A stretch of 64,000 nucleotides of DNA from Lentibacillus cibarius. Lineage in GTDB: Bacteria; Bacillota; Bacilli; Bacillales; Amphibacillaceae. Location of the stretch: NCBI RefSeq assembly GCF_005887555.1, contig NZ_VCIA01000001.1, positions 1,488,001 to 1,552,000 of the forward strand. Direction: 5' to 3'. This document shows positions 14,885 through 25,275 of this stretch, one piece after another. The position numbers and the translations under genes are program-made. The number at the start of each line of letters is the position of its first letter. The first letter of the stretch is position 1. The notes beneath the pieces are model-generated. The model did no database searches, was not told the DNA's origin, and worked only from the letters and a program-made list of their open reading frames with translations.

Positions 14885-15778
14885 TTACGTTATTTTCTCC
14901 GGTAAATCAATCATGTCGCCTAGTTCCCTTAAAAAACTTTCTTTATAACGTGTTGCGAGTCCTGCATCCGGGGTAAACGTCATCTCGCCCAATATAGTCC
15001 GACCATTGTAATCATAAAAATCCACCCTTACAAATGGAAAGGGATTTGATAACTTTTCTGCATAAAATATCATTTCTTGTAAAGAATCAGGCTTTTTTGG
15101 GGTTATCATGCCATCACTCGTTCTATTTTTTAAAAAATCTATACTATTCCATTCGTTATCAAACATAAATCTTTTTACCCCTATCTCTCTTTCAGTTACT
15201 ACTAGAATATATTTAGGATTACCATTAAAGCAAAAAATTTTATAATCAATTGGAAGATTACCTTCTTCAGTTTCCATGAATTCCTCACAAATTATTCTCG
15301 GTTTCATACTCTGGTAATTTATCTCCCCGACTTTTAAAGCAAAATTTGTTTTAATCCATTTATTTAATTTCTTTTCGACTTTTCTACGATTAATTTTATT
15401 TTTATCTTTACATACAATATTAAATCCAGAACCACTTGTTACTTTAAGCACAAATTTATCTGGAAGGGTATTCCACTCAATATTCGATGCATCATCATAA
15501 ACAGAATGTATATTATTTAGTATATTGGACAACCCCATATCATTTACATAATTTCTCATCTCAAATTTGTCTCCACATTTTGAGACCAGAGGATGTTTCC
15601 AATACAACTTCAACCAATGTATTTTCTCATTAAAATTCTTTGGGTTTGTTAAATCTATACTTTTACCCATTGCTCTTTTATATAAATATTTCGTTGCGAG
15701 ATAGGGTGATATTTTTACAAGTAAAGCCACAAAAAAAGAATGCAATTTACGATAAAATTTTTTAATCAATGTTAACAT
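14885..15778 (-). CDS. TupA-like ATP-grasp protein
   Basis: The start at 15778 is preferred because AGGAATTCTT precedes it; the frame could begin ten codons earlier. The 297-residue protein has features of the TupA-like ATP-grasp family: NPKNFNEKIHWLKLYWKHPL near the start, the nucleotide-binding stretch LPDKFVLKVTSGSGFNIVCK, and a late VRVDFYDYNGRTILGEMTF with metal-binding acid residues. TupA of alkaliphilic Bacillus acts in teichuronopeptide synthesis. In capsule clusters, relatives are thought to attach amino-acid-like substituents or act as sugar transferases. The exact substrate is unknown. Confidence 0.7.
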   Translation of the reverse strand: MLTLIKKFYRKLHSFFVALLVKISPYLATKYLYKRAMGKSIDLTNPKNFNEKIHWLKLYWKHPLVSKCGDKFEMRNYVNDMGLSNILNNIHSVYDDASNIEWNTLPDKFVLKVTSGSGFNIVCKDKNKINRRKVEKKLNKWIKTNFALKVGEINYQSMKPRIICEEFMETEEGNLPIDYKIFCFNGNPKYILVVTEREIGVKRFMFDNEWNSIDFLKNRTSDGMITPKKPDSLQEMIFYAEKLSNPFPFVRVDFYDYNGRTILGEMTFTPDAGLATRYKESFLRELGDMIDLPEKIT

Positions 15779-15819
15779 AAGAATTCCTGCCTTCCTTACA
15801 TATAACAAATATAAACGAA

Positions 15820-17109
15820 CTAATTGCTTTTATATAATTTCTTACTTATTTTTATTGTACTTAAAATTAACACCGCGTTTAATAAAGCACCTGTAATTCC
15901 AAATAAAGCAATTGCAATTACATCACTATCAAAAACCACAAAACCTACAATAAGTGCAGACGATCGAATGATTAATCTTATTATCGAAAAGAATAGGTAC
16001 AGCCTCTGTAATGCTAAAACAGGTATAGCTCTTACACTAGGCTTGTTCATAAATACTGAAAAGGACGCTAATGAGATCCATCTTGAATACTCACCAGCAA
16101 CGTTCCATCCTTCCCCAAACACAAATTCAAAAAGCCAGGGACCAAACATAATAACCGTTCCGAAGGGAATGATACCTATAGCACCAAGTGCTAAAGTGGC
16201 TTTTATTATAAGTCGATTCAAACTCTCTCCATTGTTTGCTGCTTCTGAAATACGGGGATAGAAAACATCACCTATTGATTGTCCTATCAACCTAGAAGGT
16301 AAAGATAGAACTGTCTTACCTATGTTGTAAAACCCTGCAGCTGCTGGTCCAAAAAAAGATGTTAAAAATAATATCGGTATATTCTGTGATATTGCACTAA
16401 AAAATTCCTCCGGCGCCCTATATAAAGGAAAGTCTCTATGTTTTTTAGCTAGTTTTTTAACTGAATCACCTCTCTCTTGCGGCTGCATTTCTCCTTTATA
16501 ATCTGACCTTTTAGCAAAAATTATCATCATAAGGGCCTTTATACCATTTCCAGTTGCTTGTAAAGCGACTAAAACAGTTGCTGTTGGATAAATTAAGCCA
16601 ATTCCAACTTTACCCCCATTTACAACAACCGATTGCATGAAATTTGCCTTAGCATTTATTGAAAATTGATTTGTCCGAATAAGCCATTGTTCGGATACTT
16701 GCATTAGACCAGCAAATATTATAACAAGCGGTATTAAATATAAGAAGGAAGATATTCCCTCTATTTGAAATGCTTCTAGAATACTATTTTTAAAAAATAA
16801 TAAGATGATTGTTGTAAGAAAAGCTATGATTAAAGTAACAAATATCGACAGTTTTATTAAACCTTTAGCATTTTTATCACTTTTAGGTAATACTATCGCT
16901 ATAGGGTAAGTCAATGCTGCAACTGGAATAATGATGCTTGTTAAAGCAGTAAATGTACCCATAATGCCAAAAGCTTCAGGGCCATACAACCTTGTTATAA
17001 TTGGAGATAAAGCGATGGTGATAGCCTGTGCTCCGGCAGCCCCAGTAGCCATAACAGTAACATTTCTTACAAAGTGTGATTTACTTAATTTATTAATGTT
17101 TTTTTTCAT
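15820..17109 (-). CDS. Oligosaccharide flippase, Wzx family
   Basis: This 429-residue protein is almost entirely hydrophobic helices, as in the polysaccharide transporter (MATE-like) superfamily. The N-terminus (GAAGAQAITIALSPIITRLYGPEAFG) has the usual glycine/proline pattern with RLYGPE. The length is normal for Wzx. It should flip undecaprenyl-diphosphate-linked repeat units across the membrane to the polymerase encoded at 18269-19671. It lies between glycosyltransferase and ATP-grasp genes of the same strand. Confidence 0.8.
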   Translation of the reverse strand: MKKNINKLSKSHFVRNVTVMATGAAGAQAITIALSPIITRLYGPEAFGIMGTFTALTSIIIPVAALTYPIAIVLPKSDKNAKGLIKLSIFVTLIIAFLTTIILLFFKNSILEAFQIEGISSFLYLIPLVIIFAGLMQVSEQWLIRTNQFSINAKANFMQSVVVNGGKVGIGLIYPTATVLVALQATGNGIKALMMIIFAKRSDYKGEMQPQERGDSVKKLAKKHRDFPLYRAPEEFFSAISQNIPILFLTSFFGPAAAGFYNIGKTVLSLPSRLIGQSIGDVFYPRISEAANNGESLNRLIIKATLALGAIGIIPFGTVIMFGPWLFEFVFGEGWNVAGEYSRWISLASFSVFMNKPSVRAIPVLALQRLYLFFSIIRLIIRSSALIVGFVVFDSDVIAIALFGITGALLNAVLILSTIKISKKLYKSN

Positions 17110-17215
17110 TTATTGACCTCACAAATCATACAATACACCTAATTATTGACGAGTACGATTTTTCTAAATTTCAGTTTGAAGCAGTAATTTATTGAAATAA
17201 CTTTCTACAGCAGCT

Positions 17216-18121
17216 TTAAATAGATCTAAAGCTATACAAAATCAATTTTACTAAGTTCTTCAAAATAGCACTATGATATGGATAAATCTTTACAGCTTCC
17301 CACCATTTTTTCATAGCAAATTTACAGCCATATTTAACTGCATAAAATGGTACAACCGTTAATTTTCTTTTACTATGAATTATTGGATGTAATTTAAGAT
17401 AATCTATATTTAATTCATTAATTTTTTCTTTACCTTGTATTTTATTATCAACATTTTCAGATATCCTTTCGCCTTCATGTATATAATAATTGACTAAAGG
17501 GATATCAACATAATTGACTTTATACCCTTTTGAAATTCTTAACCACAAATCATAATCCTGTGATGATTTCAAATCATTATTAAAATACCCACACTGGTCT
17601 AGTGCTTCCTTTTTAAGTATGACAAAGGAAGTAGAACCGATAAAATTTTTTTCAATCAATTTATCATATACCATCCCTGAGACTCTATTACTTATGACAT
17701 TTTTACTTATTTGTTTATTATCTTTTATTGTTATAATATACGCAAAACAATAAACTAATCCAACTTTTTCATCGGAAAATTTTCTTATTTGATATTCTAG
17801 TTTATTCGGAAGCCACTCATCATCATCATCCAAAAAGGCTATATAATTACCTCTAGAATTATTAATTCCAGTATTTCTTGCTACACAAGCGCCTTGGTTA
17901 TTTTCATGTTGTATATAGTTCACACGATTATCATTAAGTGCTTTTAGATTAGACTGAATATCCACTTTATGACTGGATTTTTCAGGATTATCATCAACTA
18001 TAATTAACTCTAGATTATTATATGTTTGTGTTAAGACACTATTAATTGCCTTTGACAATGTATCAAATGATCTTTTATAAGTTGTTATAATAACACTTAC
18101 TAACCCCTCCAAATTATTCAC
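17216..18121 (-). CDS. Family 2 glycosyltransferase (GT-A)
   Basis: The 301-residue protein opens with LVSVIITTYKRSFDTLSKAI and IIVDDNPE, the nucleotide-sugar-binding start of GT2 enzymes. The metal-binding motif is IAFLDDDDEW near residue 97, and the acceptor-side motif is SSQDYDLWLRIS. It most likely adds one sugar to the lipid-linked repeat unit on the cytoplasmic side. Donor and linkage cannot be read from sequence. The last 70 residues are basic, as in membrane-associated GT2 proteins. Confidence 0.8.
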   Translation of the reverse strand: MNNLEGLVSVIITTYKRSFDTLSKAINSVLTQTYNNLELIIVDDNPEKSSHKVDIQSNLKALNDNRVNYIQHENNQGACVARNTGINNSRGNYIAFLDDDDEWLPNKLEYQIRKFSDEKVGLVYCFAYIITIKDNKQISKNVISNRVSGMVYDKLIEKNFIGSTSFVILKKEALDQCGYFNNDLKSSQDYDLWLRISKGYKVNYVDIPLVNYYIHEGERISENVDNKIQGKEKINELNIDYLKLHPIIHSKRKLTVVPFYAVKYGCKFAMKKWWEAVKIYPYHSAILKNLVKLILYSFRSI

Positions 18122-18268
18122 ACCCTCAAATCTTTTATTATTCTACAGAAATGTGCGCATTCACTTTACCAACAACTAACTCAACTTGTCCGTTACTGTT
18201 CTCTGTTATAGATAGCTAAATAATAGTCGTGGTTACACACCAATATAAATATCCCCTTAACTCAACAT

Positions 18269-19671
18269 TCATATTGGATAAGCCCTCTTATTTTTATTAT
18301 TTTCCAAGCTTAATACGAAGATTAAAAATACTACGCCTATAAATCTTGAACTAAGTATATTTGGTATTAACATAGCCCCAAATAAAATTAAAATGAAAAG
18401 ATAAAAGTATTTAGAATTGTTATTTAAACATGTCAATAATAAAGTAATAATGAAAATAAAAAGCGGTACAAAATAAATGATTCCACCCTGTGCAAGTGCT
18501 TGGAAAAATAAATTATGTGGTAACATACCTCCTATATGACTGTAAGTTGTACTTCCAAACCCTACTCCCATAATTGGATTGTCTTGGAAGATATTAAATG
18601 CTATTTCATTTAGTTTTAAACGACCTGAACCACTTAATGATGCTTTGCCCCTTATAGAAAATATTAAAAAAACACTTCCTATAAGTAGTCCAATGTTCAT
18701 CAAAAGTAATAACAACCCTTTAGGGCTACCCTTATATAAGTACTTATAAAGTTGAAGAAAATTGTAAATACTAAATACTACTAAAAAAGATACAATTCCA
18801 GTTCTAGCAGAAGTAATTAAACTCGTTATTAACAAGAACCCTAATATGATGTAATGTAAGTTATTTTTACGAGATAAATACAATATAAATGCGCCTGAAA
18901 CGAGATACAACGATAAAAGCTATAATCCGAAAATAAATAACCATATGCCTCTCTATAGCCACCTAAAAATTGATAAGTGCCTATTTCAATACCTACAGTC
19001 TTTTTTAAAATAAATTGGATAAATACACCAATGCCTGCAATTATTGTAGTAAACACATAATCCTTTTCTAATACATTTGTCTGTTTTTTTGTTATATTTT
19101 CTTTTATATAAAAACCAAATAATGCCAAGATAAACGGAACACTATTATTCACTAAGTCATTAAAGCTTTCTATATAGTCCTCACTCGAAATGAAGACAAT
19201 AGAGGTTATAAGTATCATTATTATAGATATTAATGATAAAGGAGTTTTAAGAATATATCCCTTAAATAAAAAATAAATAGCATTTAAAAATAATACAATT
19301 ACTACAATAATGTTAAACCATGATATTGGTAATTCACCATAGTCACCACCAAATATATTTATGAAAGAGAATGGTAGAGATAATATTAGAACTCTTGTAA
19401 TTGCGAAATAAAAACTGTATTTTTTTATCGAATAGGCAAATACAGATGTATAAAATAATAAACATAAAACAAATGTTACAATTACATTATTTATCGTCAA
19501 GATATATATAGATAATAAAATAAATAAAATGTAATAGATTATTATTTGCAAAAAAAACATCCTATCTCTGATTGGGTTAAATATAATTAAATTTATTTTA
19601 TAGATGAATAATGAACTAGTTATTCTAAGGCTAAACACGTTTGTTATACTTCCATACAGACAAAAAGCCAA
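18269..19671 (-). pseudogene. O-antigen polymerase (Wzy-like), frameshifted
   Basis: Two overlapping frames together encode about 467 residues of a many-helix membrane protein with a loop containing PISWFN and, later, NPIMGVGFGSTTYSHIGG then PHNLFFQALAQGG. The last motif is typical of the Wzy/O-antigen ligase superfamily. The upstream frame (18841-19671) runs YLFSDYSFY and then turns to nonsense. The downstream frame starts LSLYLVSGAFILYLSRK. One missing T in the run at 18915-18918 would join them. The cluster's own repeat-unit polymerase therefore looks broken, unless this is an assembly error or slippage. Confidence 0.65.
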
Positions 19672-19782
19672 TAGTATAATTTGAGTAAGCCACCATTAAA
19701 TTCTAGGTTAAATATTGGAGTTAATAGACATTACTTTTATAATAATTATGGAATACCTTAACCGCTTCAATTGTAAATAATA

Positions 19783-20607
19783 TTATTTAATGAATTTAAA
19801 AACGTCTTTACCATATATTATTTTTCTATACATCCAAAAAGGAAATAAGCACCTAATTAGTACATCAATCTTCTCTTTTAAATTTAGTTTACCTAAATAT
19901 TTGATAGCTTCATTTTTGTTCCCGTTTGCAATACATACTTTTGACAATTTATAATTATAGTTTTCACCTAAGTTACTACGTACACTATTAGGGTTTATCC
20001 TATAATACAATAAATTTTTATTTAAGTAATAAAATCGACCTTTATTCCTTATGATCCTTAGCCACAGCTCGTGGTCTTGTCCTGTTATATAGTTTTCATC
20101 ATATAACCCAACATTATAAATCGTTTCTTTTTTTATCATTGTTGATGGGTGAATAATATAGTTGAAATACGGCATTAATTTGATCATTTCATCACTGTTA
20201 TTCGGCCTCCATGCGTCACACACATGGTTCGATTTATCATTTATTATACATGCATTAGTAAAAACCACATCTACATCTTTGTTCTGTTCAAATACATGTA
20301 TTTGATTTAAAAACCTGTCTTTACAAGCAATGTCATCGGCATCCATTCTAGCTATTACTTCTCCTGATGATAATGAAATCATTTTATTTAGATTTTTAGT
20401 AAGACCTTTGTTTTCGTGATTTTTAAAATATTTTATTCTAGTATCTTTGGGTATAAATTTATATATTATTTCTTCAGTTTTATCAGTCGAACAGTCGTTA
20501 ACAATTAATAATTCAAAGTTTGAATAAGATTGATTTAATATACTTCTTAGGCATTCATTTAAGTATTTTTCACCATTATAAACTGACATAATTACACTAA
20601 TTTTCAT
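19783..20607 (-). CDS. Family 2 glycosyltransferase
   Basis: The 274-residue protein shows a complete GT2 core: KISVIMSVYNGEKYLNECL, LLIVNDCSTDKT, the metal motif VIARMDADDIA near residue 92, and the acceptor motif GQDHELWLRIIR. It probably transfers one sugar during repeat-unit assembly. It lies between the polymerase and a GT4 gene. Its short C-terminal part is basic and partly hydrophobic, suggesting peripheral membrane contact. Confidence 0.8.
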   Translation of the reverse strand: MKISVIMSVYNGEKYLNECLRSILNQSYSNFELLIVNDCSTDKTEEIIYKFIPKDTRIKYFKNHENKGLTKNLNKMISLSSGEVIARMDADDIACKDRFLNQIHVFEQNKDVDVVFTNACIINDKSNHVCDAWRPNNSDEMIKLMPYFNYIIHPSTMIKKETIYNVGLYDENYITGQDHELWLRIIRNKGRFYYLNKNLLYYRINPNSVRSNLGENYNYKLSKVCIANGNKNEAIKYLGKLNLKEKIDVLIRCLFPFWMYRKIIYGKDVFKFIK

Positions 20608-20665
20608 TTAAATAACTCCTGGTATTTATAGATCATATATTGAATTATCCAAAATATAATAAATT

Positions 20666-21763
20666 CTAAGTGTTTATTAGAGTATTATATTCCTGTTCCA
20701 ATCTGTTTACCATTGATTCAATCGAAAACTCCTTAGCACGATTCAAACCATAATTAATTATTTTTGGTGATTTTTCCTCATCTATTAATATGGATCTTAC
20801 CTTCTTGGCTAACATTTCTGGGTCTCCTTGAGAGAAGATCATATCTTTTCGCTCTACTACATCTCGTAAACCCGTGACGTCACTAACTAAAACAGGAATA
20901 CCACTCGCCATTGCTTCCACTGCTACTAACCCAAAACCTTCCCAATGTGAAGATAAAACAAAAATGTCGGCAGTTTTTAAAATTTGAGGAATATCTTTTC
21001 GAAATCCCAAAAAGGAGACTCTATGGTGTACGCCTTCACTGATGGTGATTAATTTAATATTTTCTGTCCATCCCCCATCTCCAACGAGTATCAATTTGAA
21101 TGAGTCATCTAAATAACTTAAACTCTTTATCAAAGTTTCGTGATCTTTTTGATGATCAAATCTTGCTATCATAACAATTAATTTATCATTTTTTTTGATG
21201 TTAGCGAATAAGTATGATCTATCATAGGGCTTTGCATCAGTATAATCAGATAGATTTATACCATTAGGAATAATTCTTGCTTTCTTATCGGTTGATGGAA
21301 TCCATTGAATAAGGTTTTGTTTAGTTCCTTCACTTATGCAAAAAATACGTTGATATCTTTTATAGATAATAGATTCAATATGTCTGAAGTAAGACTTATC
21401 ACGACGACGGTTATGGGTGCTGTGTTCTGTATACACGAGTTTGAAATCTTTATTAACAAATAAACTGCAAAGTGCTACCCAGTAGAGAGCAGGAAATAAA
21501 TGAACATGAACAATATCATAATCACCTTTCGCAATAACCTTCTTCAATTCATTGATTTGACTGGGGGAATGTAGAGACCTACTATTTGATACATAAACTT
21601 GTATGCCTTTAGATTTCACAGTATCTAAATAATGGTTATTTTGTTGGCTCAAAACCATTACTTCCACATCTGCCCCACGTTCTTTCTGACTAAGAACCGT
21701 ATCATGTAATAGCTTTTCCGCTCCTCCACCCGTAAAGGCATTTATCACGTGCAAAACTCTCAT
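20666..21763 (-). CDS. Family 4 glycosyltransferase (GT-B)
   Basis: This 365-residue protein starts MRVLHVINAFTGGGAEKLLH, the glycine-rich loop of retaining GT4 enzymes. It carries the donor-binding block IVMIARFDHQKDHETLIKS and the E-x7-E type motif within SSHWEGFGLVAVEAMASGIP. Two Rossmann-like halves are evident and the length is typical. It is predicted to extend the lipid-linked oligosaccharide in the cytoplasm. Donor sugar is unknown. Confidence 0.85.
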   Translation of the reverse strand: MRVLHVINAFTGGGAEKLLHDTVLSQKERGADVEVMVLSQQNNHYLDTVKSKGIQVYVSNSRSLHSPSQINELKKVIAKGDYDIVHVHLFPALYWVALCSLFVNKDFKLVYTEHSTHNRRRDKSYFRHIESIIYKRYQRIFCISEGTKQNLIQWIPSTDKKARIIPNGINLSDYTDAKPYDRSYLFANIKKNDKLIVMIARFDHQKDHETLIKSLSYLDDSFKLILVGDGGWTENIKLITISEGVHHRVSFLGFRKDIPQILKTADIFVLSSHWEGFGLVAVEAMASGIPVLVSDVTGLRDVVERKDMIFSQGDPEMLAKKVRSILIDEEKSPKIINYGLNRAKEFSIESMVNRLEQEYNTLINT

Positions 21764-21819
21764 ACAATCCCCTATCTTTCCATCATTCAGGTTGTTCTCT
21801 TAGTTTAGAATAATTTTTC

Positions 21820-22914
21820 TCAACCTATTTCCTTTTGTATTTCTTCCATATAAGCATCAACAACAATCTGACGATCAAATTCTTCTTCAATTTTTTTCCG
21901 TGCGGCTATTCCCATTTGTCTCTTTTCTTCATGAGAAAGATTTAAAAACATTTCAATCTTGTCTATAAGATTCTGACTGTTCTCTTGTTCAACAACATAT
22001 CCATTAATGCCGTCATCAACTATTTCCCTGCACCCGCTGCGGTTAGTTGTAATAATCGGACGACCGCTTGCGGCGCTTTCTAATAAAACGTTGGACATAC
22101 CCTCAGGATAATAAGTAGGATGAATTGTGCAATGAGAGATTTTGTGAAACTCTCTTACATCACTTTGCATACCGTGATACTGGATAATATCCTCGTTTTG
22201 TAATTTATTAAGTTCACCTTGATATGCTTCTTCGCAGAATCCTAGTACATGGAACCTGGTATTAGGATACTTTTCCCGTATGAATCTTGCCGCTTTTAGG
22301 TATTCGTCAATTCCTTTTTTTTGCATAACACGAGATACAAATAGAAAGTGTATTGGATCATCTTTTGGATAGTCTAATAATCTATAGTGTTTCAAATTCA
22401 CACCTGAACCCGGTATTAATCTATCGTTACCACTCACAACTGATTTTTCCTTAAAGATATGTTCATTTTCCTTATTTTGAAAAAACACACAGTCGGATCT
22501 TTTTAACCCAACCTTATATAAAAGTAAAGTAATTTTCTGCAACAAACCGTTTCCTTCGGCAGCAGTACCAAGTCCTGTAATATTGGTTATATATGGGATT
22601 CCTTTCACCCTACAAGCTAGGCCACCATAAACATTGGGTTTTATCGTATATGTTAGAACAGCATCAGGATTAACATTGTTAATGATTTGTAAATAATTAA
22701 AGAATAATTTTATGTCAGAAATGGGATTGGTTCCTCGTCTGCTCATAGGGGTATTAATATACTTACAACCCATCTCCTCTAGATCAGGAACTAAATCACC
22801 ATGGGGTGATGAGACATAAACCTCATAATCCACGAGTAAAGCTTCAATAACTTCCTTTCTAAACTTATATAATCCAACATCATTATTAGCTAGTATTAGA
22901 ATCCTTGCCATCAT
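21820..22914 (-). CDS. Family 4 glycosyltransferase, PglA/CapM-like
   Basis: The N-terminus ARILILANNDVGLYKFRKEV and the block DAVLTYTIKPNVYGGLA followed by NITGLGTA are typical of GT4 enzymes that act as second transferases after a PglC-type priming enzyme. The donor site FLFVSRVMQKKGIDEYLKAA and the motif PEGMSNVLLESAASGRP are intact. An alpha-linked sugar, possibly GalNAc-like, added to the priming sugar is a family-based guess. The 364-residue length is normal. Confidence 0.8.
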   Translation of the reverse strand: MMARILILANNDVGLYKFRKEVIEALLVDYEVYVSSPHGDLVPDLEEMGCKYINTPMSRRGTNPISDIKLFFNYLQIINNVNPDAVLTYTIKPNVYGGLACRVKGIPYITNITGLGTAAEGNGLLQKITLLLYKVGLKRSDCVFFQNKENEHIFKEKSVVSGNDRLIPGSGVNLKHYRLLDYPKDDPIHFLFVSRVMQKKGIDEYLKAARFIREKYPNTRFHVLGFCEEAYQGELNKLQNEDIIQYHGMQSDVREFHKISHCTIHPTYYPEGMSNVLLESAASGRPIITTNRSGCREIVDDGINGYVVEQENSQNLIDKIEMFLNLSHEEKRQMGIAARKKIEEEFDRQIVVDAYMEEIQKEIG

Positions 22915-22987
22915 TTGCTCCCCTAACTTAAACCTAGAAGTAAATCCCGTAGTGACTACCTAAACGGCTTCCCAAACTACTTTTTAT

Positions 22988-23659
22988 CTAAGTAATAATA
23001 GAATTTAATTCATTTAAAGTGTGGATTGAATAATCTTCTTTGATATTACTCAAATAGTTTTTATCTTTATAAACTCCATCTCGGTAAATTCTTATTGTCT
23101 TTATGGGGTACATACTGCCTATATAAAAATCTTTTTCAGGATTATCACCAATATATATCATATCATTGAATTTAACATTCAGTTTTTCTTTCATTACTTC
23201 AAATGATTTAGGATGCGGCTTCCAGTATTCTTTTCCTAATTCATCTGTTACAATAATTTCATTAAAATAATTAACTGCTTTTACAGCCTTTAGCTTTTGA
23301 CGTTGTGCACTTGCATAACCATCAGTAATAATACCAATTTTAATGTTTTTTTCCTTTAGTAGTCCCAAGCATGGTAATACGTCATCAAAGAAATCTATAT
23401 TTGGTAAATGGTTACGGTAGTCTTTTACTAGCTCCATTATATCGCTTTGAGAGTAGGCAACGCCCAGTTTATCAAATAACCTATTAAAAACTTTCTTAGG
23501 GCTATCTTTATAAAGATCAATTAACAAATTATATAGTTCTTCTTCATCTTTGCCATAGCTTTTTTTTATTATCTTAGCTATGTGTAGATAACCACTTTCT
23601 ACATACTTTCTTTCTGAAATTAACGTATCATCCAAATCAAATATAACTGCTCTCGTCAT
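22988..23659 (-). CDS. HAD-family hydrolase
   Basis: The 223-residue enzyme has the four HAD motifs: AVIFDLDDTLIS with two aspartates at the N-terminus, the IGIITDGY threonine, a lysine region KEYWKPHPKSF, and MIYIGDNPEKDF acids near the end. An alpha-helical cap lies between motifs one and two. It starts three bases after the stop of the ATP-grasp gene and is clearly co-translated with it. A phosphatase or phosphotransfer role in making an unusual sugar or its decoration is inferred; the substrate is unknown. Confidence 0.8.
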   Translation of the reverse strand: MTRAVIFDLDDTLISERKYVESGYLHIAKIIKKSYGKDEEELYNLLIDLYKDSPKKVFNRLFDKLGVAYSQSDIMELVKDYRNHLPNIDFFDDVLPCLGLLKEKNIKIGIITDGYASAQRQKLKAVKAVNYFNEIIVTDELGKEYWKPHPKSFEVMKEKLNVKFNDMIYIGDNPEKDFYIGSMYPIKTIRIYRDGVYKDKNYLSNIKEDYSIHTLNELNSIIT

Positions 23660-23662
23660 TTA

Positions 23663-24637
23663 CTATAACTCCAAATCCTCATTTAAACAAATGCTGCTAT
23701 CAAATCTTAAAAAAGTAAGTTTATCCTTGTAATTCTCGTTATACTCTAACTTTTCTCCCATCAGAAGACGAAAAAGATTTTCACAAGAGTCAGCGCCACT
23801 CATAATACTCATAGGTGCTCCTCCCCCAAACCTAGGATTTATTTCAATATAATTTATGCCTTTTCTTGTCTTCATTAGTTGAACAGTTATATGCCCAATG
23901 GGCTTTAGTACATTCATTAAATCAGTAACATTATCAATGATCTCCCTATCCCTAACAACCTTTCCCTTAGAAATTTCACCGCTACGAGTAGCTATCCTTA
24001 AACGGGGAACAATTGAGATAATATTACTTTCAAAATCTAAAAATACATCTACAGTAAACTCTTCGCCTTCCATAAAATCTTGAATTATGGGATCTTTAAC
24101 AATCCCCTTATATATGTTTAATTCACTAAGGTTATTCACTTTGAAGGTGTTTACACTAGAACTGCCAGATTTAGGTTTTATAAAAATTGGAAATTGCAGA
24201 TTGCCATCCGCAACCTCTTCGTCCGTATACATCTTGGGGATTCCAAAACTATTCTGCTCTAAATATTTTTGCGTATTGATTTTATCTCTGCATACCTCAA
24301 CAACCTTATAATCCGAAATCAATACCCTTGCACTTGTTTGTTTCTCAATCAAGTCTTTATTTTCTGCAAGAAGTAACAAATCTGTATCAATGGTTGGAAT
24401 AACTAAAGAAATTTTTTCATTATTGCATGCATCAATGATAGAATTAATATAATTAGGTTCACTAATACGAGGTAATTCATAAGTTCTATCTGCAAAGTAT
24501 AAAGCAGGTGCTGTATTGGAGCAGTCACCGGCTACAATATTACTTTTAACATTTAATTTTTCCGCTGCTTGCTGGAAACACTGTACCAGTTCTACGCGTC
24601 TTCCTGCACTTAAAATTAATATGTTTATCTCATTCAT
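23663..24637 (-). CDS. ATP-grasp carboxylate-amine ligase-like protein
   Basis: The 324-residue protein begins INILILSAGRRVELVQCFQQ and has an N-terminal Rossmann-like half. An ATP-grasp fold follows, with FPIFIKPKSGSSSVNTF, VQDFMEGEEFTVDVFLD-like sequence and the metal motif YIEINPRFGGGAP. This arrangement is common to CarB-like ligases in capsule loci. Start and stop overlap neighbours (ATGA with the sugar transferase). It may attach an amino acid or carboxylate to an amino sugar. It sits where PglD-type acetyltransferases are usually found. Confidence 0.75.
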   Translation of the reverse strand: MNEINILILSAGRRVELVQCFQQAAEKLNVKSNIVAGDCSNTAPALYFADRTYELPRISEPNYINSIIDACNNEKISLVIPTIDTDLLLLAENKDLIEKQTSARVLISDYKVVEVCRDKINTQKYLEQNSFGIPKMYTDEEVADGNLQFPIFIKPKSGSSSVNTFKVNNLSELNIYKGIVKDPIIQDFMEGEEFTVDVFLDFESNIISIVPRLRIATRSGEISKGKVVRDREIIDNVTDLMNVLKPIGHITVQLMKTRKGINYIEINPRFGGGAPMSIMSGADSCENLFRLLMGEKLEYNENYKDKLTFLRFDSSICLNEDLEL

Positions 24638-25275
24638 TTATTGTCCCCTGCCTTACTACCTTCAAAGTATTCCATTGTTGCTGCAGACTCTGAATTAATT
24701 CCTTCCCTAACAAAAACCTTTTTTATAGTTAAAAAAATAATTCTCCAATCTCCAACAAAGCTTAAATTATCCACATATTCAACGTCGAAATTAAATCTTT
24801 CTTCCCAGCTAATGCCATTCCTGCCGTTCACCTGTGCCAAACCAGATAAGCCAGGTCTAACTTCGTGACGTCGTTTTTGATGAGCATTATAAAGTGGCAA
24901 ATACTGAACCAATAAAGGCCTTGGTCCAATAACCGACATATCCCCCTTAAGAATATTAAACAACTCCGGCAATTCATCAAGGGATGTAGAACGTAGCAAC
25001 CTGCCAAATTTCGTTAGTCTAACATTATCAGGTAACAGCTTTCCATTGCTGTCTTTTTGGTCTGTCATTGTCTTAAATTTATACATCGTAAATATTTTCT
25101 CATTGAGACCTGGTCTTTCTTGTTTAAATAGAATTGGCTTACCCAATTTAATTCTTACAAGGATAGAAACCATCAAAAAGACTGGGCTGAGAATTATAAT
25201 AGCAATCAATGAAAGTATGAAATCCATAGGCCTTTTTATAAACTTTTTATAAATACCTACCTTTGATTTCTCCAT
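24634..25275 (-). CDS. Undecaprenyl-phosphate phosphoglycosyl transferase (PglC/EpsL type)
   Basis: The ATG at 25275 overlaps the aminotransferase stop as TGATG, so this start is preferred to a GTG four codons earlier. The 213-residue protein has the single re-entrant membrane helix (FILSLIAIIILSPVFLMVSI). The catalytic region carries LFKQERPGLNEKIFTMYKFKTM and LRSTSLDELPELFNILKGDM, including the Asp-Glu dyad, and ends GPRPLL and RPGLSGLAQVNGRN. It should transfer the phosphosugar of a UDP-diamino or amino sugar to undecaprenyl phosphate, starting the repeat unit. Confidence 0.9.
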   Translation of the reverse strand: MEKSKVGIYKKFIKRPMDFILSLIAIIILSPVFLMVSILVRIKLGKPILFKQERPGLNEKIFTMYKFKTMTDQKDSNGKLLPDNVRLTKFGRLLRSTSLDELPELFNILKGDMSVIGPRPLLVQYLPLYNAHQKRRHEVRPGLSGLAQVNGRNGISWEERFNFDVEYVDNLSFVGDWRIIFLTIKKVFVREGINSESAATMEYFEGSKAGDNK

